Source of the DNA: Nepenthes gracilis | Taxonomy: Eukaryota; Streptophyta; Magnoliopsida; Caryophyllales; Nepenthaceae | Length of the DNA stretch: 64,000 bases | NCBI GenBank assembly: GCA_033239525.1 | Contig: BSYO01000004.1 | Span: 28,372,037-28,436,036 of the forward strand | Reading direction: 5' to 3' | Shown: positions 22,715-33,266 of the stretch, piece after piece | How the letters are laid out: every line of letters begins with the position of its first letter | Position numbering within the stretch: position 1 is the stretch's first letter | Notes under the pieces: model-generated | Database searches by the model: none | What the model saw: the letters and a program-made list of their open reading frames with translations, nothing else | What the model was told of the DNA's origin: nothing | Program-made: the position numbers and the translations under genes

Positions 22715-25700
22715 CTAGTAGTTAAAAAAGAACATTCAAAATTATATATCAAATTGAGAGGGATAGTTTTTATAATCCCTAGCTCCCACTTAGGATAATA
22801 AAATAGAGCCACAATGTTCGAACACCGTTTGAACATTTAGCTGTATTTATGTTGTACACGCTTTAGATGCAAGATTTCTTAATGATATGTCAAATATATG
22901 TTAAAGTTATACTTTCTCTAAATCTATTAATTTGTAGTGTGGACTTGTATAAGGTTATATACGTAGTTTTATGCGCAGACATAGATCTGAAATAAGATTT
23001 GTGCATGATATTCAATTGTTCAACAAGGCAATGCTCAAATACTAAAATGTGTTTGGCCAGATTTCATGGATTTGAATGATCCAACTGAATTCACGATATG
23101 TGAACATTTGTGTTCAATAATATGACGTATAATAGATCTACTAAGTAGTATTATAGATTATGTATATATCATGTAGAAATTCATGCTTGATTTTTATGGC
23201 CAAATAGAGGTTGAAAACTTTGCATTTGAATTTCGTTCGTGGTGACTTTCAAATGCTAGGCATTAATTTTAGAGATTTTGTAGATCTGAGATATCCAAGC
23301 CAATTTCTTTGAGGACGAACAATTTAATAAGTTATTATAAGAATTTAATGGTCAGAATGGCAACTTCAATGTGGTTTAGCTTCGTTTTTAGGGGCAAGTG
23401 CTCTGTGTTTGAGCATCGTGCAAGCTCACTATTGATGCTAAGGGGTAGTTTCAAAATGAGAGTTAAATCATGAATTTGGGACCTAGGATCGAGACTCTAG
23501 ATTGGTATTGAGTTCTAAAAGATGTTGTCAATTTTTTTAAAAAATGGTGACTATGTGGAGTACTTGTGTTGCAACCCCAACCCAAACATGAAGCATTAGT
23601 GACATAAATATAGAATAATTATCCATAATTAGTTTTGATCCAAGCTCCTAAAATTGGGTCAGATATTTTATACTAATACCAAAAATAACATAATTAAACA
23701 TAAATTATAGTGGTAATAAGATTTGCTAGATTAATCTTGTCTGATATTAAAATAATATAATACCTGCTCAATTAGTAAATTTTTATAAGAAAAAAGCATT
23801 TAACCAAAATATGAAAATATATTACAATATAAAACTATACATGAAATACATTTAGTTTGCCGGCCAAAAAATTTAAGCTACAACTCAAAATGTATATATT
23901 TAATACAATACATAAAATCATACAATCCATAATATTCCAAATACAATTAAACAAATCTTCCTCAGTACTCATGACTTATCCTGAAAAAATCTATCTCCTA
24001 CTAATCTAGAAGGGTTCCAAATAGTCATAAGTCATGAGCTAGCACTCAATATAGTATATATACCTAAAATATTCAATCATGTGTTATTAAATCAGATAGA
24101 AGGAGAGAAAATCAATAAATTCCATGTAAATTGCCAATTTGTCATTAAATAGGTTCAAATTCTTGATTATGTACAAACAGTGCAAAGAATACAATATTTG
24201 AAACATTTGTATTGTATGAAATATCTGAGTACTAAACATATAATCATTCATAGAGTTCGAAGAACAGTATGGGAAACATGTAAAAATTTCTAAAGGCTAA
24301 AATGTTTCAAAACCTAAGATGCGAACCTAATCAAAGCATGATAATCCAAATCATGTCAAAACATAATCATCAAAGACCAATGACTTGTATATCGACAATT
24401 AAAGGTCAACTATAAAAAAAATAGGATACTCATAATTTCGATTACCATGGTCCAATATACTACTATTTAAAATATATAGGCAAGCCGTTTATACTATTCA
24501 ATAGATATGGTTAAATGACACTTTTATTTAGACATAAATAATAGATATATTTTAAAGTACGCTAATATATTAGAATATATCTAAATATAAGTTATTTGTT
24601 CACTTATAATTATTCTCAATTGTTGAACAGAGAACTCCATTATAAATATATAAAACTTTTTTACTGTCTGAAAAAGTACAAAGTCAGGTTATATTATAAA
24701 ATAGAATCTTCTTCAAAAGTTTATATGAAAATAGCTTATAAGGTCCAACACACAAATATTTCATTATTTTTCTTTATAATATTTTGATATAAAAATATAA
24801 CTCTTTAAACTATCAAAATATTTGGTTAAAACAAATAAAATCTTAAAATATTTGATAAAACTTAACAAAAAAATTAAAATATTATGTGAAATACACATAT
24901 ATGTAACAATAATTAAAAAATAAGTATAAAAGATTATACATATACATATATATATATATATATATATAAACATGAATCAGAAGTGAAATTAAATAATTTA
25001 AAAAATATATAAAAAAAATAAATCTAAATATATTTACTTTATATCTTAGATTTGGTGTATCTTATACAGAATGACTCTAAAATATCTTTTACTCTCTTAC
25101 TCCCTCTTCGTTTTCATCTTTCTCTGTTCCATTTCTCTCTCTTGTCCACTTTTTCCCAACCTGAAAGAACCAAATCGAGCAAAGCAACTTTTTAAAACTT
25201 TAATCAACACATAAATGCTGGAAAGATGCTCATTAAATGTCATTTTCACAGACATGCACATACAGATATTGTATAAGGCACATAATAAGCGCGATATATT
25301 CTAACCAAATTACAAATAAATCTCTTTTAGGTGCCTATAAAGTATAAATATTTTATTTTAAATACATACGACTCCCTTTTTGTGTCCCTCAAGCATGAAA
25401 TTTTCATCAGAAACCTGCATAAGTGTGTGATAAGCATCTATTAGGCGCTAATCTAGACTTTATCAAAATTTAAAATTTCTTAAAATTTTCATTATATAAT
25501 TCATTTTTATATTAATCTATTATATAATGATTATAATGTTGTAATATAAATTAGGAATCGAGTGTTACAACTTTGGCCTTCAAGTAGCTTTGCTTAATTT
25601 GTTATTATTATTTAATTCGTTGGTGTTCTCAATCTATTTGTGTGCATGTGCTTTATTGAAATTCCATCCGAAGTAGAAATAATGCATAAAGACTTCAATG

Positions 25701-26640
25701 TATCCGGATAAATAAAAGTTTATGAGATCTTAAAATAGCCTACCCCTTTTTGATACTTAATCTATTTCCAGCGGTTGATGTCGATTGATCTTGATATTAG
25801 ATGTTTATAGCCTTAACAAAATGAGAAAAAAGGGGATGGCCTATTTATTCAAAAACACTACAAAAAGGTTGGTAAATAGCAAAGCTAACCCTCATAGGGT
25901 GTAGTATCTAGGATATCACCGGTAAGGGACATCACTAGTGGTGTCTGACGTGCTATAGGTGCAACGTCTTAGCACATCGTAGGGTTAGATGTATACCATG
26001 GATGTTGCTGACCTCGTGTCACTTATCTAGAGATGAGAACATAAATAAAATCCTGTGACATTTTATTTATAGTAGTAGAACAAAATCTACGATAATTGTT
26101 GTTATCTTATATGGTTTTGATCTCGTATTGCATTAAATTTTTGAAAAACCCATGTGAAGGCTTTAGTATCTAAAATATTTTAAAGTATAATAATTAGGAT
26201 TCAATTGAATTTAGTGGATATCTTTTGAGATATTGTGATTATTTCTTCAATTAATATTGAGGATGTTATTTATTGATGTTAGTTGTTGCACTTGTCATTA
26301 TTGTTATTTATTGGCATAATTTAATTATAATTATTCTTATTCAGAAACTATTCTTACTTTATAAACACCGAATATTGTACTTTTACTTAAGCTTCGAACA
26401 TGGACACCTAAATCTCTGATGAACTATCTAAATAGCATGGGAGATAATATTCTACCAGTTTTAATAATTTTTTATCAAAACATTGATCGATAATTTATAA
26501 AAACGTGGAAGAAACAGTATCCAAGACAGTATTATAGGATACACATATTTACTATGCATTTAATAGCTGTTAAATAATAATCAAAATACAAGACACCCTC
26601 CATTGAGATCTAATATAATACAGGAAGACCTAATACAAGG
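22715..26640. other. AT-rich intergenic DNA, possible old gypsy LTR
   Basis: No gene recognised. GAGGACGAACAA near 23310 resembles the end of some Ty3-gypsy pol/LTR borders, and TGTTGCAACCCCAACCC near 23567 and GAGTGTTACAAC near 25559 could be LTR ends, but the element cannot be delimited. An (AT)n run lies at 24946-24968. A CACTACAAAAAGG text at about 25856, which looks like a CACTA-type terminus, opens a 170-base patch of balanced composition. Confidence 0.25.
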
Positions 26641-27057
26641 CCTTGAAGATTTTTCTTCCATCCGTCATGGTTACGCGAAATCAAACTACTCTTCAACTTC
26701 AAATGAGAGAGAGGTTGATAGACCACAAATCTGATATCCTAGAAGAGCAACCATGGCAAGTGTACGGATTGTGAGAGGAGCACCGAGACAGAGTTCCATC
26801 AGTGCCGAGTACGAAAAACAAACGTAATAGATTTGGTATGATTTGTTGTCGACCAAGCCCTATCATGCAACGACTTTTGATCGTACACAAAATGAGCATA
26901 AAATCTCCTAGATTCTTCGAATTGAACAAGGTAGGGCCAGATCTAGGTTTTTGGACAAAACGTTAGATAAGAAAAATAAGATAACATTATTTTTCATACA
27001 TGAAATCAATATGTATTCGCTCAACTCGATCCGACAGTGGGGACAATAGCTATTAAT

Positions 27058-27069
27058 ACTCTGATACCA
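27058..27069 (-). other. Primer-binding site of a minus-strand LTR element
   Basis: On the minus strand TGGTATCAGAGT is the usual initiator-tRNA-Met complementary primer-binding site of plant copia elements. A TATTTATAAG promoter-like box lies upstream (about plus 27136), in the position expected for LTR R/U5. The leader downstream of the site (26640-27057) has open sequence but no recognisable gag. Confidence 0.55.
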
Positions 27070-27396
27070 TATAAATGTATAAGTAAAGAGAAAAATTAGC
27101 GAGAACCCATGAATTAGAATTATTCTATTAACACTTATAAATAGTTGTTTGCCATATAGTTTAAATTACAACACTACTCTTATAGTAAATATACCATCAG
27201 AGGCATCTTCAAACATATTCTCCTTAGATTCTCATAATGTTTTAATAGGATATTTTTCTTGTATTTTAGCATATGTGTTTTATATGGTGATAAATAAAGC
27301 AAACATATGGTAGAAATAGTGCACGGATTGGTCATTGGCCAGCAACGGCAAGCGATGTCGATGGCCACCAATGGGTGAACGATACAATGAAGTTAT
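27070..27396 (-). repeat. Probable LTR fragment upstream of the minus-strand primer-binding site
   Basis: By position this is the R/U5 end, and part of U3, of an LTR oriented on the minus strand. It stops where the plus-oriented LTR at 27397 begins. No TG...CA pair can be assigned. Confidence 0.35.
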
Positions 27397-28199
27397 TGTT
27401 GAGATATGGATCACTCTTGTATAGGCCTATATCCGATTAATAGGACGATTGGAGGTGTGGCCGAATACTCGTATATGTATAATATTGAAATGGAGTATTG
27501 TGACATTTTAGTGCATGCAGTGAAGTGACTAATGGCAACCAGGGTTAAAGGGCGTCTAGTCAGACTATTGGACTGAAGGACAACGATGATGGAGCCAATG
27601 ATGAAGGGCGACCAGTCAGTGCCAAGTACAGAGGCTGACCGAATGAACCGGAGAAACGAAGGCGACCGACCTGACTGTATAGTCCGAGATGTGATCAGAG
27701 TGTTAAAGTTTGAAGGAATACCGGACTGCTTGAATGATGACCGATTGCCGGATATCTTTAGGGTTTATGAAAAGCACGCTAAGACTCCTTTTTGGGTTTA
27801 TAAAAGGGGAGTGCGTCTAAAAGAGACAATGACCAATCACTTTGTAAATTCAGAAAGACCAGTGAGCACCGCTAATATGGAAAAGCGAAAACATGAGAGA
27901 AAAAAAAGAGAAAAAGATTTTCTTACTCTTATTCTAAAGTTTTCTACTACTGCTCGAGTCCATTAATATGAGACGTCAGGTTGTTATATTGAAATTTGTG
28001 TAACTAAATTTTACATAGTAAAAATTTGTGATTTTAAAATTTCGTGATTTTTCCTTCTTATTCAGAAGATTTTAAGATTTCGTGAAATTTTACATTTTGT
28101 TTTATTTTGCGGTTGTCTTCCTGTATACTTTATTTCGTTGCTATCGTCATTCATCTTTCTTTATCGATTCATCTAAGTCGGTAACGGTTACTCCCAACA
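27397..28199 (+). mobile_element. Probable solo LTR (803 bp), plus orientation
   Basis: It starts TGTTGAGA and ends TCCCAACA, giving a TGTTG/CAACA terminal inverted repeat. A TTATAAAAG box at 27798-27806 sits in the middle, as in a U3/R junction. No primer-binding site follows and no polypurine tract precedes, so it stands as a solo LTR. The five bases on each side (GTTAT and ATTGT) do not match, so the insertion borders may have been altered. The 126-codon open frame inside it is an LTR by-product. Confidence 0.55.
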
Positions 28200-28860
28200 A
28201 TTGTAGCTATTGTTGGATGATTGAAAGTTATAATTTTTTAAATTTAAAGAAAAAAATATTATTCCCTTACCCTAATAATAATTATTTTAACTAATGGAAG
28301 AAAAATATTTCATAAAATAATTTTTTTATAAATTTAATAAATTATAAAAAATTAAATACTTTTAAAGAAATAATATTTATAACTGAATTTTATCCAATAA
28401 AATGGCCTGATATACTATCAGTTTTAGGACCGTATTCACGCATTTGCATCCCGATTGGAGATCGTTGCGCCGTCAATTCGCCATTTTGGATTTATACGCG
28501 TTTAATGTTGACGAAAGCGACGGCCACGTTCAAGCAACTGCCGTGGTCTCCAATTACTTGGCCGGCGTCGATGTCTCTCCAACCCCATCTCATTTCCACG
28601 GATTGCGGGGTCCACATAGTTCGTAGAGACTTTTTTTATTAATTTTTTTTTTATTTTAAATAATCTATTTTTATGTAGGCAAATATAATTCATATAAATA
28701 TAATTACTTTAAAATAATAAAATTAAAATTAAAAATTGAGCTATCATGCTATATAGGATCTATTAAATCAAATCCAATATATCACAAATAAAAATAAGAG
28801 GTTGTATATATAGAAATTGATGTGTCATGAATCCAAATTTTGAATAAATTTGGGTCAAAT
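28200..28860. other. Intergenic; unidentified GC-richer patch at 28430-28625
   Basis: AT-rich except for about 195 bases with a 60-codon open frame on the plus strand. The translation does not resemble a family I recognise. It may be a fragment of an unidentified gene or chance. Confidence 0.25.
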
Positions 28861-30180
28861 CGTTTGTCTGAAACCGACTCTATCCACTAAGTCTGAAACT
28901 GCACACCACAACTGCGAACAATAGGTCAGGTGTCGGCGAGATGTTATCTTATCGAAAATATTTCGATACTTAAATTAATAAATAGCCTTCAAAATAAGAA
29001 AGTGAATACGAAGGGATGCAATATGTACGCGATGAGTGTTTGTGGGAGTGGGATTGCCCTCGTAAGTAAGGAGGCTTCGGTTGCTCGTGAGGAGCAAGAT
29101 CTCTAAATATTGAGTTCATTGGGAACGTAGTAGTAGAGAGAGAGAAAGCGTAGATGTGCACAAGTACAGAAAGTGCAGATGTGCACAAGTACAGAAAGCG
29201 TGAGAGCTTTGCAAGATAAGACTTTTGCAGGCTAGTGAGAATGTGCCTCAAGAGTGAAAACTCCACGACCTTTTATAGTCGTCATGCTGGACTGCTTTAC
29301 TTGTGCAGAAGGGCTTGATGCTCGCATTTTGTTGGGATCGTTGCTTTTTCTTGCGTGCAGCCTTTATGACTGTAACAGTCGTTAGATTGATTACTTTCTT
29401 TCTACGTTCTGTAACCGCTAGGGTTTCCAATAAATAGGGAAAGAATTCTGACGCCTACCTTTAGGGATGCACATTGATTCTGGAAGTGACCATTGTAGCT
29501 ATTGTTGCCTTCTTGGAGACACAGAAAATTAGGACGGAAAACCGTTGTGGCTCTGAGATAAATATGTTGACCAATTAGCGCTTGGGTTGCGTGCGTCCCG
29601 GGTACCAGCCCATCTACTGGCCAACTTTTCGGTCAACGGAAGCACTGACCGTTATGGGCTTTAGTGGGCCGTCAGCTCTTGGGCTTTCACTTGCTCATCA
29701 ACCTTTCGTCCGGTCAACAGTTGGCATTGACCGTCCAAACGTGAATGGGCCTCTGTGAATCTTGGCTGTTCCTCCTTCGTGAGCCAGCCTGTTACTAGCG
29801 GACCTATCACTAGCCCCTTATACTTGTGGTCTGAGATTTCGGCCTTCAGTATGTTCACGATGTGATGTGTTTGACTGGGACACCTTCGTGAGGAAGCTAG
29901 TAATGACTCTTGGTCTTTTGATCGAGTTATTTGGAGTTGTTGACCGCTAAGTCAAGATCTGGAGAGCTGGTTGAAGAGAAACTTTGACCAGATTTATTAA
30001 CCGTCTAAGCCAGAATCTGAAGAATTGGTGTAGGACGTGTTGACTGGATTCGTTGACCGCTAAGGCTGAAATCCGGAGAACTAGTGAAAGAAGCGTTGAC
30101 TGCCAATGCTGAAATCCGGAGAACATTTGGGAATTGAAATGACATGCAATTATATAGCCGGAATGTCAGTCAAAAAGTTT
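28860..30180 (-). repeat. LTR region of the Tat-type element
   Basis: On the minus strand TATAAAAG (plus 29270-29277) is followed by leader-like sequence rich in CTTTCT and CTCTCT. A 24-base direct duplication (GTGCACAAGTACAGAAAG twice, 29150-29205) lies downstream of it. The U3 side carries a degenerate tandem array at 29938-30122. Outer limits are estimates. Confidence 0.45.
29938..30122. repeat. Degenerate tandem repeat, about 60-bp units
   Basis: Three to four units each contain GTTGACCGCTAAG or a variant, then a GA.ATC.GGAGA.CTGGT-like block and a GTTGACTGG/GTTGACTGC block. Intervals vary, so it is an old array in the LTR U3 side. Confidence 0.5.
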
Positions 30181-30419
30181 GCCACTTGTTAACATACAGT
30201 GAATTTACAATCCTAGTAAATAATGCGTCGGAGGATCTGATTCGATTGCATCCTCTTCGGAAGCAACACGTGTCAATAATAATGGGCATGCCTTTTTGAT
30301 GCACAACCTTTCTCCAACGTTTGCTACCTTTAACTATTCCAGCCGTCTTGTTTCAAACTTCCCATGCTTTCTTTCTAAAAAAATATTCTAAGTGTTCTGC
30401 TTTGTTCATTTTTTCATTC

Positions 30420-31220
30420 CCATGACATCGTTTGTAACTCAGATCGTTTCAGTGATCAAGGCCAAAGAAGTGAGGGAGTTATACGTTGAGTACTACATCC
30501 GTTAACAGATCATCTTTCGGATGCCCAACGAGGAGGACAGGGCGTGATCCCCTCCTGAGGGCTGCATCACCGTATACGAGGCTCATTTGAGGAGTGGGCT
30601 TCGCATCCCAATTCCGATGGAGTTGCTGGACATATTCGCCTTGCTCAGGGTTCCCATCACCCGGCTCTATACTAATGCCGTGCGATACCTCTGCACGTTG
30701 TGCATTTTTCTCCGCCATCATTCACAGTTGTTAACGAAGAAGGCGATCAGGGTGATGTTTTGGTTCATCCAAAGTGGGGATATGATCCCTCTATCCCCCA
30801 GAGATTTTCCTGTCAGTAAAGCCAACTATGACTCGTTGAAGTATTAGAAGGACCGTTACTTCTATGTGCATGTTGATGAGTCATGGCCACTGTCTAGGGA
30901 TTGGGGTAGGGTCCCTAGTTTTTTCATCGGGTCGTCCAAGGAGGCTGTGGTGGAGGTTGTGGAGCCATTGTTGGCGCTGGTGAGGAAGTTCTCTAATGAG
31001 TTTAGGAGGGAACATGTGATTTCCAAGGAAAAAGCCAAGAAAGCTCATTGGGGAACTCCTTATTCGGTCTAGAAGATGAGGGTTCATCCTCAAAAGAGGA
31101 AGGTTGACGCCATCACAATTGCGTGGGATAGTGCTGGAGGGATCAGGGTCCACCACCGCCTCCTCCTGGGAGTTCTGCTTCACCACAGACCTTTGTACCC
31201 TTGCGCTTTTTGTATGTAGT
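30420..31220 (+). pseudogene. Antisense ORF of a Tat-type gypsy element (Transposase_28-like), broken
   Basis: Runs opposite to the pol of the surrounding element. The reading frame begins MTSFVTQIVSVIKAKEVREL. It then shows SPPEGCITVYEAHLRSGLRI, which matches the PEGY...YE.....GL..PLP segment of plant proteins annotated as putative gypsy-type transposon, and LYTNAVRYLCTLCIFLR in the position of the usual V....G...LC segment. Four stops break it, at about 30503 (TAA), 30545 (TGA), 30846 (TAG) and 31070 (TAG). The role of such antisense proteins is not established. The second stretch ends with a lysine/arginine-rich tail (SKEKAKKAHW, QKRKVD). Confidence 0.65.
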
Positions 31221-31636
31221 TGAAAATGTACAGACACATTCAATAAAATAGTTGCTTTAATGACGTTCTGTGTCTTTGCCTTTGTTGTTGTCTTTCAACT
31301 ACTCGTTCTTGTATTGGCCGGCCGACTTGGTGTATTGTATGCAAGTTGGCCATCTGCCTTACAGTGCTTGAGACGTTTGTGGCTCTCTGATGAACTTAAG
31401 TTTTGAAGAAGATATCGAGAAAAATCCTGATATCGTATCAAGCCTGTTCTATACTTATGCGTGAGTAGAGGCTTGGTAGTACACAGAGGGTGTGAACTTG
31501 GGCGGTTGACTTTTTGGACGGAGCACTTTGCTCTTGTCGACCGTCGTTGACTAATCACGCTATCTTCTTGCGAATGGGGTTGTTGCGCGTATTGTTTAAA
31601 CCCCATAAGATTTTGACTGCAGACAGGCTACTTGAA

Positions 31637-31809
31637 TGACCAAAGTTTAATTTGACCGTCAATGGACCACCTGGATGATTAGGGTTAAATTTGATCGCTC
31701 ATGAGTCACCTAGATGACTAGAATTTAGTTTAACCGACAATGGACTGCTTGTATAATCAGTTTTTAAATTGACCGCTCATGGGCCACCTGGATGACCAAT
31801 ATTTAGTTA
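31637..31809. repeat. Tandem repeat, about 43-bp units, four copies
   Basis: Each unit has the form of TTTAATTTGACCG.CAATGGACCACCTGGATGA with substitutions. It lies in the spacer between pol and the antisense ORF of the Tat-type element, where such elements often carry variable tandem repeats. Confidence 0.65.
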
Positions 31810-32004
31810 CGGACGGGTGAAAATTTGCCCGACTTATAGAAAGTCAATGTCGTTTATATAATTCTGTAAACATATACACATGCACATAGAATCGAAAAAG
31901 AAAAGAGAGAAACATGTCACAATGGCAGAAGACTTTTTCTTTTATTAATAACAATATATACATTACATGCATACACGTACAATATGGATGACCTACTCGT
32001 GCCC

Positions 32005-33050
32005 TTACTGGAAGTAGTGCTTGAAATGGATCGCGTTTCACGTTCGTGGGACCAATTTGACGTTTTGGGTTCGGAGTTTGTATGCCCCATTCCATAGAAC
32101 GGTTGAGACTAGAAAAAGACCTTTCTAATTTGGAAAAAGTTTATTCCAGTTGGTGGTCTTACCCGTAACTTCGATATTTCGCAAGACCAAGTCTCCAACT
32201 TTGAACCATCGCGCTTTTACCTTCTTGTTGTAATAGCGGACGACTCGTTATTGATAGTCTGTTGTTCGCATTCTGACTACATTGCGAGCTTCTTCCAACA
32301 AGTTTAGGAATTTCCTAATTTTCTAGGAGTTACCTTGTGGGTCGAATGACTCAACCCTAAAAGTTAGAAGTCTGATCTCAACCGAAATTATTGTTTCAAT
32401 CCTATAGCTGAGACTGAAGGGCTTCTCACGAGTTAGTTCCTTTGGAGTCGTCAGATATGATCACAGGATGGAGGGAAGCTCGTCGACCCATGAGCCCCCT
32501 GGTCATCTAGCTTGGTATTCAGACTGTGGAGTAGCATACGATTTATGACCTCCACCTATCTGTTTGCTTAGGGGGTATGCCACCGATGTGTGGGCCAATC
32601 TGATATCTAGACTGGTGTAATATTTGGTGAAGCGTTTTTTTGAGAATTGGGTTCTGTTGTCGGTCATAATGACCTTAGGGACGCTAAATCGTCTCACTAT
32701 ATTCTGGTTGACAAACTCTAAGGCATTGTGCTCGGTTATTTTGGCCAGTGGAGCGGCCTCAATCCACTTGGTGAAGTAGTCGATATCCGCGATAATGAAT
32801 TTTGTTTGCCCATTCGCGATGGGAAATGGGCTGAAAATATCAAACCCATATTACGCGAAAGACTATGGAGTTTGAAGAGATCTCAATTTAGCGGATGGCT
32901 GGTGGTAAAGATTGATATGGAGTTGATAATTCTCACACTTCTTCACAGATTCAAGAAAGTCCTTCATTATCGACCAGTAATATGTCCAAACAGACGAGTT
33001 GGGTACGACCAAATCATATATGTCCTACAACACCTTCTGTGCTGGTTGTA
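32005..33050 (-). pseudogene. Ty3-gypsy integrase and pol C-terminus, broken
   Basis: On the minus strand the integrase core is readable as IADIDYFTKWIEAAPLAKIT, then RFSVPKVIMTDNRTQF with the second catalytic aspartate, then SLDIRLAHTSVAYP. The segment that should hold the catalytic glutamate is scrambled. Downstream come RYYNKKVKARWFKVGDLVLR and the end LVPRT(stop)NAIHFKHYFQ, where TGA replaces the usual Trp codon of VPRTWNA. The stop codon is at 32005-32007. Multiple frameshifts and stops make it inactive. The phrase order matches Tat and related gypsy pol C-termini. Confidence 0.8.
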
Positions 33051-33266
33051 ATCATTCTAAGTTGTTTGATCAAATTCATCAACTGTTTGACACAATGCCT
33101 AAAAGATATGGAGTCATGTCTAATAAGATATCTTATGGTATTCTAGTGAAGTCTTATTAAGATAAGGATTCTTCTGAAATAGCTATAGAAACATTGAGTA
33201 AAACGGAGAAGGAGGTGACTATCGTGACATTTACAATGATATTAGATTCCTTTGACTTCTCTCTCT
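33046..33266 (+). pseudogene. Fragment of a pentatricopeptide repeat (PPR) gene
   Basis: In one frame the plus strand reads CNHSKLFDQIHQLFDTMPKR, then YGVMSNKISYGILVKSY, a stop, then DKDSSEIAIETLSKTEKEVT and IVTFTMILDSF. This matches two adjacent 35-residue PPR motifs of the KFD.I...F...P...GV.PN..SY..LIKSYC......A...L..ME.KGVE.T..TF.T.L type common in plant organelle-targeted PPR proteins. The Cys codon of the SYC phrase is a TAA stop, and nothing else of the gene is found. It abuts the truncated end of the Tat-type element. Confidence 0.6.

Larger units (their letters stand above)
28860..33050 (-). mobile_element. Ty3-gypsy element of Tat type, 5'-truncated, with antisense extra ORF
   Basis: Reading the minus strand from 33050 down: integrase and the pol C-terminus (33050-32005), a spacer with a short tandem array (31637-31809), an ORF on the opposite strand (30420-31220), and an LTR-like region with a TATA box (about 28860-30180). 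An extra ORF between pol and the 3' LTR, antisense to pol and of the Transposase_28 kind, is a known trait of the Tat lineage of plant Ty3-gypsy elements, which supports the assignment. The reverse transcriptase, gag and 5' LTR are gone. All coding parts contain stops. Outer ends and target duplication are not fixed. Confidence 0.7.

Noticed and set aside
27586..27966. 126-aa ORF on the plus strand
   Set aside because: It lies within the TG...CA LTR and spans its TATA box. Lys/Arg-rich low-complexity end and no family match.
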